From: Sphingopyxis chilensis
GTDB taxonomy: Bacteria > Pseudomonadota > Alphaproteobacteria > Sphingomonadales > Sphingomonadaceae
Direction: 5' to 3'
Length of the DNA: 64,000 nucleotides
Assembly (NCBI RefSeq): GCF_035930445.1
Contig: NZ_CP142394.1
Span: 3,629,501 to 3,693,500 of the forward strand
Both the position numbers and the translations under genes were made by a program. Shown in pieces: positions 16,354-25,713 of this stretch. The notes beneath the pieces are model-generated. The model made no database searches and was not told the DNA's origin. It saw nothing but the letters and a program-made list of their open reading frames with translations. Numbering within the stretch: position 1 is the first letter of the stretch; every line of letters starts with the position of its first letter.

Positions 16354-18225
16354 ATGCAGGATCCAGTGATTTACGATGTCATCGTCGTCGGCGGTGGGCA
16401 CGCCGGGACCGAGGCGGCCGCCGCGGCGGCTCGTTTGGGCGCTCGCGTTGCGCTCGTCAGTTTCGATCCCGCGCTGATCGGGGCGATGTCGTGCAACCCG
16501 GCGATCGGCGGGCTCGGCAAAGGCCATCTGATGCGCGAAGTCGACGCGCTCGACGGATGGATGGCGCGCGCGGCCGACAAAGCGGCGATCCATTACCGGA
16601 TGCTCAACGCGTCGAAAGGCGCGGCGGTGCAAGGGCCGCGGATCCAGGCCGACCGGAAACTGTACCGCGACGCGATCCAGGATTTTCTTGCCGCCGAGGA
16701 TAGCATCTCGGTCGTCGCAGGCGAAGCGGCAGCGCTGGTGCTTTCGGCCGATGGATCGCGCGTCGAAGGATTGGAGCTCGGCGATGGGTCGCGGCTGGCA
16801 GCATCCGCCGTCGTGCTCGCGACCGGAACCTTTCTCGGCGGCCGGCTTTTCCGCGGCGAGGAGCGAATGGCGGGAGGGCGTATCGGCGAAGCGGGCGCAC
16901 ACCGGCTGGCGCAGCAGCTTCGCTCCGCCAACCTGCCGATGGCGCGGCTCAAGACAGGGACGCCGCCGCGGCTCGACGGGCGGACGATCGACTGGGCGCG
17001 GCTGGACGAGCAGGCCTCGGACAGCGCCGAAGGCGCGACCTGGACCTGTTCCACGTGGAACAGCGAGCGGACGGTCCCGCAGATTTTCTGCGCGATCACG
17101 CGCACCAACCGCGAAAGCCATGCGATCATCGCGGCGAATCTCGACCGCTCTCCGCTGTTCACCGGCGCAATTGGCGCGGCGGGGCCGCGCTATTGCCCGT
17201 CGATCGAGGACAAGATCCACCGATTCGCCGATCGCGACGGGCACCAGGTGTTTCTCGAACCCGAGGGGCTCGATTCCTTCCTCGTCTACCCCAACGGCAT
17301 TTCGACTTCGCTCCCCGCCGATGTGCAACTCGCGATGCTGCGCACGATGGAAGGGCTCGAGACGGTCGAGATGGTCGTGCCGGGCTATGCGGTCGAATAT
17401 GATCACATCGATCCGCGCGCGCTCGATCGGACGTTGCAGGTGCGTGAAATCGGTGGCCTCTGGTGCGCGGGGCAGATCAACGGGACGACGGGATATGAGG
17501 AAGCCGCGGCGCAGGGGCTGGTCGCGGGCGCCAATGCCGCGCTTGCGGTGCAGGGACGCGAAGCGCTGATTCTCGACCGCGGCGAATCCTATATCGGGGT
17601 GATGGTCGATGACCTGGTGTTGCAGGGCGTGACCGAGCCGTATCGGATGCTCACCGCGCGCGCCGAATATCGGCTGCGGCTGCGCGCCGACAATGCCGCG
17701 ACGCGGCTAACGCCGAAGGGCATCGCATTGGGGCTCGTGCGGCCGCCAACCGCGGGGCTGTTCGAAGCGCGGCAGGATGAGCGCGCGCGGGCGGAAGCCT
17801 TGCTCGATGCGCCGGTGGCGACCGCCGATTATGCCGTGATCGGGCTCGGGCTGCCGGGCGACGGGATCCCCCGGCGCCGGATCGACCTGCTGCGCTATAC
17901 CGACGTGACGATGTCGCGGCTGGCGCTACTCGCGCCCGAGCTCGAAACGATCGACGGTGCAATTCTCTCGGAGGTCGCCGAGGACGCGCATTATGCACCC
18001 TATATCGCCCGGCAGGAGGCCGAATTGCGCGCGCTCGCGGCGAACGAAGCGATCATGCTCGATCCCGCGCTCGATTATGCGGCGATCGGCGGATTGTCGC
18101 GCGAGATGGTCGAGCGGCTGACCAGGGCGCGGCCCGAAACACTTGGGCAGGCGGCGCGGATCGACGGGGTGACGCCGGCGGCGCTGACCGCGATCATGGT
18201 GCACAGCCGGCGACGCGCGGCTTGA
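16354..18225 (+). CDS. mnmG: tRNA uridine-5-carboxymethylaminomethyl modification enzyme MnmG (GidA)
   Basis: This 623-residue FAD enzyme partners MnmE. The dinucleotide fold [12 protein letters not shown] is at 11-22, [19 protein letters not shown] follows, and the helical tRNA-binding C-terminus contains [10 protein letters not shown] upstream. A parS site is embedded at 17047-17062, where it encodes CSTWNS within a variable loop before the conserved [11 protein letters not shown]. Full length for the family. Confidence 0.97.
   Translation: MQDPVIYDVIVVGGGHAGTEAAAAAARLGARVALVSFDPALIGAMSCNPAIGGLGKGHLMREVDALDGWMARAADKAAIHYRMLNASKGAAVQGPRIQADRKLYRDAIQDFLAAEDSISVVAGEAAALVLSADGSRVEGLELGDGSRLAASAVVLATGTFLGGRLFRGEERMAGGRIGEAGAHRLAQQLRSANLPMARLKTGTPPRLDGRTIDWARLDEQASDSAEGATWTCSTWNSERTVPQIFCAITRTNRESHAIIAANLDRSPLFTGAIGAAGPRYCPSIEDKIHRFADRDGHQVFLEPEGLDSFLVYPNGISTSLPADVQLAMLRTMEGLETVEMVVPGYAVEYDHIDPRALDRTLQVREIGGLWCAGQINGTTGYEEAAAQGLVAGANAALAVQGREALILDRGESYIGVMVDDLVLQGVTEPYRMLTARAEYRLRLRADNAATRLTPKGIALGLVRPPTAGLFEARQDERARAEALLDAPVATADYAVIGLGLPGDGIPRRRIDLLRYTDVTMSRLALLAPELETIDGAILSEVAEDAHYAPYIARQEAELRALAANEAIMLDPALDYAAIGGLSREMVERLTRARPETLGQAARIDGVTPAALTAIMVHSRRRAA
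17047..17062. promoter_or_regulatory. parS: parS site 2, inside mnmG
   Basis: TGTTCCACGTGGAACA is a perfect 16-bp palindrome matching the ParB consensus, embedded in the mnmG coding sequence. Confidence 0.93.
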
Positions 18226-18559
18226 ATCGAGCCGCGCCGGCTAAGTTTGTTGAGGCCCGCAGGTCGTCGATTTGGGTAGGCCGCTGACATGTTCTGAATG
18301 ATTTTCGCGGAGAGATCGCAGAAGATGGAAGGCAAAGGTTCACGCAGAGCGGCGAGGATGCGAACGGAATTGGGAGGCTGCATGGCAACACCGGTGTCGG
18401 GGTCTGGCCGTCAAAGTGAAATGGCATCTTCTTCTTTGCGCCTTTGCGTGACGATTTCGAAATCTCGCGCAGAGACGAAAGGCATTGGGGAGGGGTCGGG
18501 ATAGCTGTATTCGCGGGAATGACGAGATTGAGGTGGCGACGGTGGATGACGGGGTTCTG
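18226..18559. other. Intergenic region with degenerate repeats, no gene seen
   Basis: This 334-bp gap between mnmG and rsmG shows no convincing ORF; the open frames lack a ribosome site and family similarity. It contains CACGCAGAG-type sequence near 18340, an inverted relative (CTTTGCGCCTTTGCGTG) near 18435, and TTCGCGGGAATGACGAG at 18510-18526, related to the repeat at 25693 and 27119. These look like decayed copies of short intergenic repeats. Confidence 0.6.
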
Positions 18560-19201
18560 ATGAGCGAAGAGGCCGCGCGCGCCTGGATTGGCGCGGCGTT
18601 TGCGCCGACCGCCGCGCAATGGGCGCGGCTCGACAGTTTTGCGGCGATGCTCATCGCCGAAAATGCGCGGCAGAATCTGATCGCTGCGTCGACGATTCCG
18701 ACGCTATGGGTGCGGCATATCGCCGACAGCGCGCAGCTGCTGTCGTTCGATACGCGCCATGGCGACGGGCTCTGGATTGACCTGGGCAGCGGGCCGGGGT
18801 TGCCGGGGCTGGTCGTCGCTATCCTGAGTGCGCGGCCGATGCTGCTTGTCGAATCGCGAAAGAAGCGCTGTGACTTTTTGCGCTCGGTTGCGGCCGAGCT
18901 GGACCTGAAGCACGTCGAGGTCGCCGAGGCGCCGCTCGAGCGCGTCGAGACGCGGCCCGCGGCGACGATCAGCGCGCGCGCCTTTGCGCCACTCGACCGG
19001 CTGTTCGACTTATCCGCGCGTTTTTCCACCGAATCGACGCACTGGCTGCTGCCAAAGGGACGAAACGCGGTTAAGGAACTGGCATTGCTGCCGCAGCCAT
19101 GGCAGAGAATGTTCCACGTGGAACAGAGCCGCACCGATGCCGACAGCCAGATTTTGGTCGGCACCGGAAAAATCGCGGCAAAACAGCGAGGAAAGCGATG
19201 A
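18560..19201 (+). CDS. rsmG: 16S rRNA (guanine527-N7)-methyltransferase RsmG (GidB)
   Basis: This 213-residue SAM methyltransferase modifies G527 of 16S rRNA. The SAM loop IDLGSGPGLPG is at 73-83, and VRHIADSAQLL matches the usual HI-DSL motif. Near the end MFHVEQS is encoded by the third parS site. The ATG at 18560 is preferred to upstream codons because MSEEAARAW is a normal opening. It overlaps parA by ATGA. Confidence 0.95.
   Translation: MSEEAARAWIGAAFAPTAAQWARLDSFAAMLIAENARQNLIAASTIPTLWVRHIADSAQLLSFDTRHGDGLWIDLGSGPGLPGLVVAILSARPMLLVESRKKRCDFLRSVAAELDLKHVEVAEAPLERVETRPAATISARAFAPLDRLFDLSARFSTESTHWLLPKGRNAVKELALLPQPWQRMFHVEQSRTDADSQILVGTGKIAAKQRGKR
19110..19125. promoter_or_regulatory. 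parS: parS site 3, inside rsmG
   Basis: TGTTCCACGTGGAACA, identical to site 2, lies near the 3' end of rsmG, 73 bp before the parA start. Confidence 0.93.
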
Positions 19202-19980
19202 TCCGCATTGCCGTGGCGAACCAGAAGGGCGGGGTCGGCAAGACGACGACCGCGATCAATCTGGCGACCGCGCTCGCGGCGACGGGCTGGCGGACGCTGA
19301 TCATCGATCTCGATCCGCAGGGCAACGCCTCGACGGGGCTCGGGATCAAGCAATCGCAGCGCGAATTTTCGAGCTATGAATTGCTGCGCGGTGACGCGGG
19401 CGTCGCCGAATGCGCGATTCCGACCGCGGTACCGCGGCTCGATATCGTACCGGCGACGGTCGATCTGTCGGGCGCCGAGATCGAATTGATCGAATTTCAG
19501 GACCGGCTGCACCGGCTGCAGCAGGCCTTGTCGAGCACCGAGGCCGGACAGTGGGATATCTGCCTGATCGACTGTCCGCCGTCGCTCGGCATGCTGACGC
19601 TCAACGCGCTGATCGCCGCCGAATCGCTCATCGTGCCGCTGCAATGCGAATTTTTCGCGCTCGAGGGGCTCAGCCAGCTGCTCACCACGGTCGAACGTGT
19701 GCGTGAGCGCTTCAACCAGAAATTGTCGATCCTCGGCGTAGCGCTGACCATGTTCGACCGGCGTAACCGGCTGACCGACCAGGTTTCCGACGATGTGCGC
19801 GAAGTGTTGGGCCCGGTGGTGTTCGACACGGTGATACCGCGCAACGTGCGGCTATCCGAAGCGCCGAGCCATGGGCTGCCGGCGCTGATCTACGATCATC
19901 GCTGCGCCGGATCGGCGGCCTATATTGCGCTCGCGCGCGAATTGATCGACCGGCTCCCCGAAATCCGCAAGGCGGCATAA
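19198..19980 (+). CDS. parA: Chromosome partitioning ATPase ParA
   Basis: This 260-residue deviant Walker A ATPase has KGGVGKTT at 10-17 and DLDPQGNAST just after, then IDCPPSLG. ATP-bound ParA coats the nucleoid, and ParB at parS pulls the origin by stimulating hydrolysis. There is no N-terminal DNA-binding extension, so it is the chromosomal (type Ib-like, Soj) form. parB starts at the base after its stop. Confidence 0.96.
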   Translation: MIRIAVANQKGGVGKTTTAINLATALAATGWRTLIIDLDPQGNASTGLGIKQSQREFSSYELLRGDAGVAECAIPTAVPRLDIVPATVDLSGAEIELIEFQDRLHRLQQALSSTEAGQWDICLIDCPPSLGMLTLNALIAAESLIVPLQCEFFALEGLSQLLTTVERVRERFNQKLSILGVALTMFDRRNRLTDQVSDDVREVLGPVVFDTVIPRNVRLSEAPSHGLPALIYDHRCAGSAAYIALARELIDRLPEIRKAA

Positions 19981-20946
19981 ATGGCTGATAATAAAGACGA
20001 AAAGCAACCAGATCCGACGCCTGCGCGCAAGCGGCCGTCGGGGCTCGGGCGCGGGCTGAACGCCCTGTTCGGCGACGTCGCGGTCGAGGCGCCGGTGCTC
20101 GCGACGCCCGGCAGCGCGACGAAGGCCACGCCGGTATCGGGCGACGCGGTGCAGCATGTCGGCGTCGGATCGATTCGCCCGCTTCCCGGCCAGCCGCGGC
20201 GCCATTTCGACGAAAATGCCATTGCCGAGCTGGCCGATTCGATCGGGCTGCGCGGATTGCTGCAGCCAATCATCGTGCGCCGGTCGCCCGATGGCGACGG
20301 GTACCAGCTTGTCGCGGGCGAACGGCGCTGGCGCGCGGCGCAGCGCGCGGGGCTGCACCAGATTCCCGCGCTGGTGCGCGAACTGGACGATGCCGCGACC
20401 TATGAGATCGCGCTGGTCGAGAATATCCAGCGGCAGGACCTCAACGCGATCGAAGAGGCGAGCGCCTATCGCCGGTTGATCGAGGATTTCGGCCATAACC
20501 AGGAAGCGCTTGCGAAGCTGGTCGGCAAGTCGCGCAGCCATGTCGCGAATTTGATGCGCCTGCTCGACCTGCCCGAAAGCGTGCAGGAGCTCGTCGGCGA
20601 CGGATCGCTGGCGATGGGGCATGCACGCGCGCTGATCGGCGCGGCTGATGCCGAAGCGATCGCGCGCCGCGTGGCGAAGGAGGGCCTGTCGGTTCGCACC
20701 GTCGAGGCGCTTGTCCGCGCCGCAAAGGGCGGCGATGCGCCGCGCAAGGGGCCGCTCGAATATAAGAGCATGGACGGCGGGCGTGACCCCGACATTGTCG
20801 CGGTTGAACGCCACCTTTCCGAATTGCTCGGCATCGGGGTCGCGATTCAATATGCCGGCGAGGGCAAGGGGGCGCTGACGCTGAAATTCGCGTCGCTCGA
20901 CCAGCTCGATATGATCTGCCAGCGGCTCTCGGGCGAAGGGATCTGA
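19981..20946 (+). CDS. parB: Chromosome partitioning protein ParB
   Basis: This 321-residue protein has the conserved opening KRPSGLGRGLNALFGD (17-32), which touches ParA. The CTPase-related GERRWRA (113-119) and ENIQRQDLN (147-155) come next, then the helix-turn-helix NQEALAKLVGKSRSHVANLMRLL (about 173-195), and the C-terminal dimerisation domain. It loads and spreads at the three parS sites just upstream. Confidence 0.96.
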   Translation: MADNKDEKQPDPTPARKRPSGLGRGLNALFGDVAVEAPVLATPGSATKATPVSGDAVQHVGVGSIRPLPGQPRRHFDENAIAELADSIGLRGLLQPIIVRRSPDGDGYQLVAGERRWRAAQRAGLHQIPALVRELDDAATYEIALVENIQRQDLNAIEEASAYRRLIEDFGHNQEALAKLVGKSRSHVANLMRLLDLPESVQELVGDGSLAMGHARALIGAADAEAIARRVAKEGLSVRTVEALVRAAKGGDAPRKGPLEYKSMDGGRDPDIVAVERHLSELLGIGVAIQYAGEGKGALTLKFASLDQLDMICQRLSGEGI

Positions 20947-21312
20947 TCCTTTTGCTGGCGACGCCGGAAACGATTCGCGTTGCCGCCCCGCTTGTTCTTC
21001 CTTTGATTCGCGCAGAGGCCGCAGAGAATTCGGTCTCTGCGTGCAAGATTTCTCAGCCGGCGAATCGGTGAGGCACGGCCGTATATTGTGTCAGCCTGGG
21101 CCGTCGAGGAGGGATGGTCGGTCACGAAGACCCGCCTATATTATGTATAAATATATGATTTTAAAAGATAATAACCGGCCATCCGGGCCAGTTCCTATCG
21201 CGCTGTTAACCAAGCTTGCTGGCAAAACCTGAACAGGTCCCCGCGTAAACAGGTCGGCGAATGGGGTGGGATTTCCATTCGAATTTTGACCGAATTCAAG
21301 GGACCAAATCAT
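20947..21312. other. Intergenic leader of the pilus locus; AT-rich block and palindromes
   Basis: This 366-bp gap has no gene. A hairpin (CGCAGAG 21020-21026 with CTCTGCG 21035-21041) lies on the parB side. At 21137-21174, 35 of 38 bases are A or T, far from the surrounding composition. Downstream, ACCTG-AA-CAGGT (21227-21238) forms a short palindrome, and AACAGGTC recurs at 21232 and 21248. Together these look like the promoter and operator zone of the pilin gene. Confidence 0.55.
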
Positions 21313-21810
21313 ATGCGCAACTATGGAATGAAGCGCGCCTTTCTGGGCGCCGCGATTGCTGCCCTCGCCATGAACGCTTCGGCGACGCAGGCGGCGACGG
21401 CCACGGGAACGGCGACGGCCAAGATCCTGCGCCAGATCACGCTCACCAAGACCAGCGACCTGCAATATGCGACGATCATCAGCGGCGCGACCGCATCGAC
21501 CGTCGCCGTGTCGACCGCGGGCGGCGTGACCTGCGGCGCGGGGCTGACCTGCACGGGCACGACGACCTCGGGCAGCTATGACGTCCAGGGAACGAGCGGC
21601 GCGGTGGTACTCGTCGGCGGCGATTCGAGCGTCACGCTCAACGGTTCGCTCGGCGGCACGATGACGTCGACGCTGACCTATTCGGCGCCGAGCATCACGC
21701 TGGGCGCCACCGGCGGCAGCTTCCAGGTCGGCGGCACGCTGAGCGTCGGCGCCAACCAGGCGTCGGGCGACTATTCGGGGACGTTCAACGTCACCGCCAA
21801 TTACCAGTAA
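21313..21810 (+). CDS. DUF4402 domain protein, probable pilus subunit
   Basis: This 165-residue protein has a signal peptide (about 1-27, MKRAFLGAAIAALAM then ATQA) and a Ser/Thr/Gly-rich mature part. The mature part follows the DUF4402 pattern: an opening TATAKILRQITLTK and an ending SGDYSGTFNVTANYQ. DUF4402 proteins commonly occur with chaperone-usher genes and are thought to be fimbrial subunits. A terminator after it and the chaperone and usher genes next support this. The ATG at 21313 follows AAGGGA; an earlier in-frame start gives a poor signal peptide. Confidence 0.82.
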   Translation: MRNYGMKRAFLGAAIAALAMNASATQAATATGTATAKILRQITLTKTSDLQYATIISGATASTVAVSTAGGVTCGAGLTCTGTTTSGSYDVQGTSGAVVLVGGDSSVTLNGSLGGTMTSTLTYSAPSITLGATGGSFQVGGTLSVGANQASGDYSGTFNVTANYQ

Positions 21811-21855
21811 GAATTGGGGGGCCTGGCGGGCCGAGATCCGCCAGCCGTGAAAATG

Positions 21856-21890
21856 GGGTCGTCGGGCGCGCGTCCGGCGGCCCTTTTTTT
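21856..21890 (+). terminator. Terminator or attenuator after the pilin gene
   Basis: GGGTCGTCGG (21856-21865) pairs, with two G-T pairs, to CCGGCGGCCC (21874-21883), followed by seven T. Placed between pilin and chaperone, it would give high pilin mRNA and lower read-through into chaperone and usher. Confidence 0.8.
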
Positions 21891-22010
21891 GCGCCGACGC
21901 CCTCGATGGTTAGCGAAATCTCAACCATGTTGGCGCAGGCAGGAGACGACCAACCGCGGGGGCGAGGACCAGCCAGCTCCCGACATCCAACGATTGTGGG
22001 GATCGTACCG

Positions 22011-22838
22011 ATGCTGCGCTTTTCAAAGCCTTTCCGCCTGCTCGCCGTGGCGGCGCTCGCCGCGCTGTCCGCTCCCGCCCATGCCGCGGGCGACCTGCTC
22101 GTCGCGCCGACGCGCGTCATCCTCGACGGCTCACGCGGCACCGAAGTGGTGCTCAACAATATCGGCAGCGAGCCCGCGACCTATCGCATCAGCCTCGAGA
22201 TCAAGCGAATGACCGTCGATGGCGGGCTCGACGAGATCGCCGAGGACAATGTCACGCCGGCGGAACGCGCGGCGCTCGACATGATCGTCTTCAGCCCTCG
22301 GCGTGTGATCTTGCCGCCCAACCAGCCGCAGGTCGTGCGCGTCGGCGTGCGCGTGCCCGAGGGGTTGCCGCCGGGCGAATATCGCGCGCACATGCTGTTC
22401 CGCTCGGTTCCCGATGCGGCGCCGGCGGGCGCGGCCGGGACGAAGCCCGCGAGCACGGGCGTGTCGATCGCGCTGACGCCGATCTATGGCATCACCATCC
22501 CGGTTATCGTGCGCGTCGGCGACCTGGGCGCCGACGCGTCGATCGGCGCGGCGTGGGTGAGCGAGGGGGCCGACGGGCCTGCGTTCAATTTCGGCCTTTC
22601 GCGCACGGGAAACCGCTCGGTCTATGGCGATATCGAAGTGACGCGGCCCGGCGTCGCCGAGCCGCTGCTCGTCGCGCGCGGAATCGCGGTCTATTCCGAG
22701 GTGAGCAAGCGTAACGTTTCGCTGCGCGTGCCCGGCGAGGTTGCGGCGAAGCTCAAGGGCCCGGTGCGTATACGGTATAGCGAGGACCGCGAAATCGGCG
22801 GCGGGACGATCGACGAGGCCGAGCGGATGGTGAAATGA
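22011..22838 (+). CDS. Periplasmic fimbrial chaperone (PapD-like)
   Basis: This 275-residue protein has a signal peptide ending at about residue 26 (APAHA). The mature part carries two Ig-like domains; LLVAPTRVILDG and FSPRRVILPPNQPQVVRVGVR are the family strands. It should bind pilin subunits in the periplasm and deliver them to the usher. The ATG at 22011 gives the short signal peptide; the longer frame does not. Confidence 0.88.
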   Translation: MLRFSKPFRLLAVAALAALSAPAHAAGDLLVAPTRVILDGSRGTEVVLNNIGSEPATYRISLEIKRMTVDGGLDEIAEDNVTPAERAALDMIVFSPRRVILPPNQPQVVRVGVRVPEGLPPGEYRAHMLFRSVPDAAPAGAAGTKPASTGVSIALTPIYGITIPVIVRVGDLGADASIGAAWVSEGADGPAFNFGLSRTGNRSVYGDIEVTRPGVAEPLLVARGIAVYSEVSKRNVSLRVPGEVAAKLKGPVRIRYSEDREIGGGTIDEAERMVK

Positions 22839-22869
22839 CGGCATAGGCCGAAGCGAGGCGGTCGGGGCA

Positions 22870-25707
22870 ATGATCCGCGCGGCGCTTTTTCGATGGGGGG
22901 CGGCGATCCTCGCGGGGCTGGCGCTGGCGGGGATGCTTCCCGCCGGCGCCGAAGCCGTCGAGAAAAAGCCGGTCGCGGTCGCCGACAATTGGGCGCCGAA
23001 TGAGGACGATAGCTGGCTGTTCGACGTGCGGTCGGGGCAATATAGGCTCGGCGACGGGGTGCGAGGCTATCAGACGCCGCAGGGGATTTGCGTCGATCTG
23101 GGCGATGTCGTGCTCGCGCTCGATCTGGCGGTGCGCGTCGACCGGAAGTTGCGCCGCGCAACCGGCTGGGTGTTCGACGAACGGCGCAGCCTGACGATCG
23201 ATCGCGACGCGGGCGAGGTGCGCGCGGGGAGCCAGGCTTTCCGCCTGGGCGCGACGACGATCCGCGACACCGCCGCGGGCTGGTGCGTTGATCTGGACAG
23301 TTTGAACGCGTGGCTGGGCGTTCCGCTGGCGGCCGATCTATCGAACGCCGTGCTGCGCGTCGATGCGAAAGAGAAGCTGCCGTTCCAGCTCGCCGCCGAA
23401 CGGCGCGCGCGCGGGGCGTCGATCCGCCCGCAAGGCCAGTTCGACCTTGCGACCCTGCCGCAAGCGGTGCGGCCCTATCAGGCGTGGGCGACGCCGTCGG
23501 TCGATGTCGTCGCCTCGGCCGGGGTCGTGTCGGACAGGCGCGGCGGCTCCTATGTCCAGGGGCGTTACGAGATTTTCGCCGCGGGCGAGGCGCTGGCGCA
23601 GAGTTTCGACGCGCGGCTGTCGTCGGACAATGAAGGGGTGCCCGACAGCTTGCGGATGCGGCTCTATCGAACCGACCCTGAGGGGCGGCTGCTCGGGCCG
23701 CTGAAAGCGACGCATTATGGCGCCGGGGACGTCAGCCTGCTGTCGACGGGCATCGTCGCGGCGTCGGCGCCGGGGCGCGGGGCGGTGCTGACCAATCGCC
23801 CGGTCGAGCGGCCCGACGCCTTCGACAAAACGACCTTTCGCGGCGATTTGCCCGCGGGCTGGGACGCCGAGCTCTATCGCAACGGGCAGCTGCTCGCCTT
23901 CACGAGCCCCAATGGCGACGGGCGCTATGAATTCATCGATGTGCCGCTGCAATATGGCGCGAACCGCTTCGAGATCGTGCTGTACGGGCCGCAGGGGCAG
24001 ATCAGGCGCGAAATCCGGCAGGTGCAGGTGGGGATGGATTCGATCCCGCCGCAGCAGACCTGGTATTGGGCGGGGTTCGCGCAGGAAAATGCCGACCTGA
24101 TCGAATTCGGGGGGCGGCGCGGCGGCGCGTTCCGGCGCGGTTGGCGCGGCACCGCGGGAATCGAGCGCGGGCTCGACACGCGCACGTCGGCGGCCGCTTA
24201 TCTGCACAGCCTGCTGATCGAGAATGTCCGATATAATTATGGCGAAGTCGCGCTGCGGCGATCGATCGGGCCGACCCTGCTGGAGGTGGGAGGCTCCTAC
24301 GCGGACGCTTCAAGAGGTGGCGGGGGCGGTGTCGCGGCGCGCGCGAGCTGGCTTGCGGCGTTCGGCGAAACCTATGTCCGTGCCGATGCGATGCGCGGCT
24401 GGGGCGGGTTCGTTTCCGACCGCCTGATCGGCAATATCAACGGCATCACGTCGGTCTCGGTCGACCAGTCGGTGAAGCTGGGGCAGACGATCCTGCCGCT
24501 CCATTTCGATGTGCGCCACGTTGAGCGCTGGTCGGGCGTCGACAGTCTGGAAGCCAGCGCACGCGCATCGGCAAGTTTCCGCGCGCTGACCTTCACCGGC
24601 CAGCTCGACTGGAGCCGGACCAAGGTCCCCGCCGGCCCCGACCCGCCCGACAATTTCTCCGCGGCCCTGCTTGCCAACGCGCGCATCGGTCGCGTCCGCG
24701 TCCGCGGCGAGGCGCGCTTCGCGCTGTCGGGCGATAATAGCGACACGCGCATGACGCTGATCGGCGAATGGGCGGGGAAGGGCAATGCGGAATGGCGAAG
24801 CGAGCTCGGCTATGATCGCGGGCTCGATCGCGCGCGCGCGGGCCTCGGATATACGCGCCGTTTCAACAGGCTACAGTTGACGGGATTCGGCGAGGTCGCG
24901 AGCGACGGGTCGCTCGCGGCGTCGCTCGCGCTCGCCTTCAGCTTCGGGCCCAAGGCGGGCGGCGGCTGGCGGGTGTCGAGCGAAAAGCTCGCGAGCCGCG
25001 GCCAGGTGATCGCCGATGTCTGGATGGACGAGAATGGCGACGGGGTGCGCCAGCCGGACGAGGCCGCGCTGCCCGATGTGCCGCTGACCGCAGGCAACGC
25101 CTTTGTCGATGCGGCGACCGACGTGGACGGGCGCGGAACGATCGATGGATTGGAACCCTTCCGGCCGGTGATGATCGGGATCGACGCGGGCAGCCTGCCC
25201 GATCCCTATGTCCAACCCGCACTGCCGGGAGTTGTGGTCGCGCCGCGGCCCGGGGTAGCGACGCGCATTGCACTACCGATGGTCGCGGCGGGCGAGATCG
25301 AGGGAATAGTGCGACGCGACGGCGGCAATCCGGTTGAGGGGCTGCGCGTCGAGCTGGTCGACGCCGAAGGCCGCGTGCGTGCGACGACGCAGACCGAATT
25401 CGACGGCTATTTCCTGTTCGAAGGCGTGGCGTACGCGCGCTACACGGTGCGGCTGGACAAGGCGTCGGCGGCGGCGCTGCGGCTCGACGGCGATTTTGCG
25501 GTGAACGCGGCGCCCGGCAGGGCGACGCCGCGCGTGCGGCTGGGGACGCTGGTGCCGAAGCCGCTGCGGCGCGATGTGGTCGCGCAAGGCGGACCGTCGC
25601 CGCATGGCAACAGTCCGCGTGGGCCTCCGGGCGAAGGAGAAGCAGCGACGGACTCAAGGGCGCGATCATTGCGGATTGAATCGTCGTCTCCGCCTTCGCC
25701 GGGATGA
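22870..25707 (+). CDS. Outer-membrane fimbrial usher
   Basis: This 945-residue protein has a signal peptide (about 1-30), a periplasmic N-domain, a long beta-barrel and a C-terminal region. The C-terminal part contains a calcium-loop-like DVWMDENGDGVRQPDEAALP (about 718-737) and Ig-like segments. Ushers secrete and assemble chaperone-bound pilins. The last 40 or so residues (QGGPSPHG to SSPPSPG) are low in complexity and run into a REP-like repeat (25693-25711), so the natural 3' end may have been altered. It starts 31 bp after the chaperone stop. Confidence 0.87.
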   Translation: MIRAALFRWGAAILAGLALAGMLPAGAEAVEKKPVAVADNWAPNEDDSWLFDVRSGQYRLGDGVRGYQTPQGICVDLGDVVLALDLAVRVDRKLRRATGWVFDERRSLTIDRDAGEVRAGSQAFRLGATTIRDTAAGWCVDLDSLNAWLGVPLAADLSNAVLRVDAKEKLPFQLAAERRARGASIRPQGQFDLATLPQAVRPYQAWATPSVDVVASAGVVSDRRGGSYVQGRYEIFAAGEALAQSFDARLSSDNEGVPDSLRMRLYRTDPEGRLLGPLKATHYGAGDVSLLSTGIVAASAPGRGAVLTNRPVERPDAFDKTTFRGDLPAGWDAELYRNGQLLAFTSPNGDGRYEFIDVPLQYGANRFEIVLYGPQGQIRREIRQVQVGMDSIPPQQTWYWAGFAQENADLIEFGGRRGGAFRRGWRGTAGIERGLDTRTSAAAYLHSLLIENVRYNYGEVALRRSIGPTLLEVGGSYADASRGGGGGVAARASWLAAFGETYVRADAMRGWGGFVSDRLIGNINGITSVSVDQSVKLGQTILPLHFDVRHVERWSGVDSLEASARASASFRALTFTGQLDWSRTKVPAGPDPPDNFSAALLANARIGRVRVRGEARFALSGDNSDTRMTLIGEWAGKGNAEWRSELGYDRGLDRARAGLGYTRRFNRLQLTGFGEVASDGSLAASLALAFSFGPKAGGGWRVSSEKLASRGQVIADVWMDENGDGVRQPDEAALPDVPLTAGNAFVDAATDVDGRGTIDGLEPFRPVMIGIDAGSLPDPYVQPALPGVVVAPRPGVATRIALPMVAAGEIEGIVRRDGGNPVEGLRVELVDAEGRVRATTQTEFDGYFLFEGVAYARYTVRLDKASAAALRLDGDFAVNAAPGRATPRVRLGTLVPKPLRRDVVAQGGPSPHGNSPRGPPGEGEAATDSRARSLRIESSSPPSPG

Positions 25708-25711
25708 CGAG
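25693..25711. repeat. REP-like element overlapping the usher stop
   Basis: CCTTCGCCGGGATGACGAG matches the copy at 27119-27137 at 18 of 19 positions. The usher stop codon lies inside it. Confidence 0.65.
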
Positions 25712-25713
25712 CT

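Noticed and set aside
14740..17406. Very long leftward frame (888 codons) opposite mnmE and mnmG
   Set aside because: It is the high-GC shadow of two well-identified genes; composition is rich in Arg/His/Pro and no domain is seen.
18298..18504. 68-codon ORF between mnmG and rsmG
   Set aside because: Its sequence consists largely of repeat remnants, with no ribosome site or recognisable similarity.
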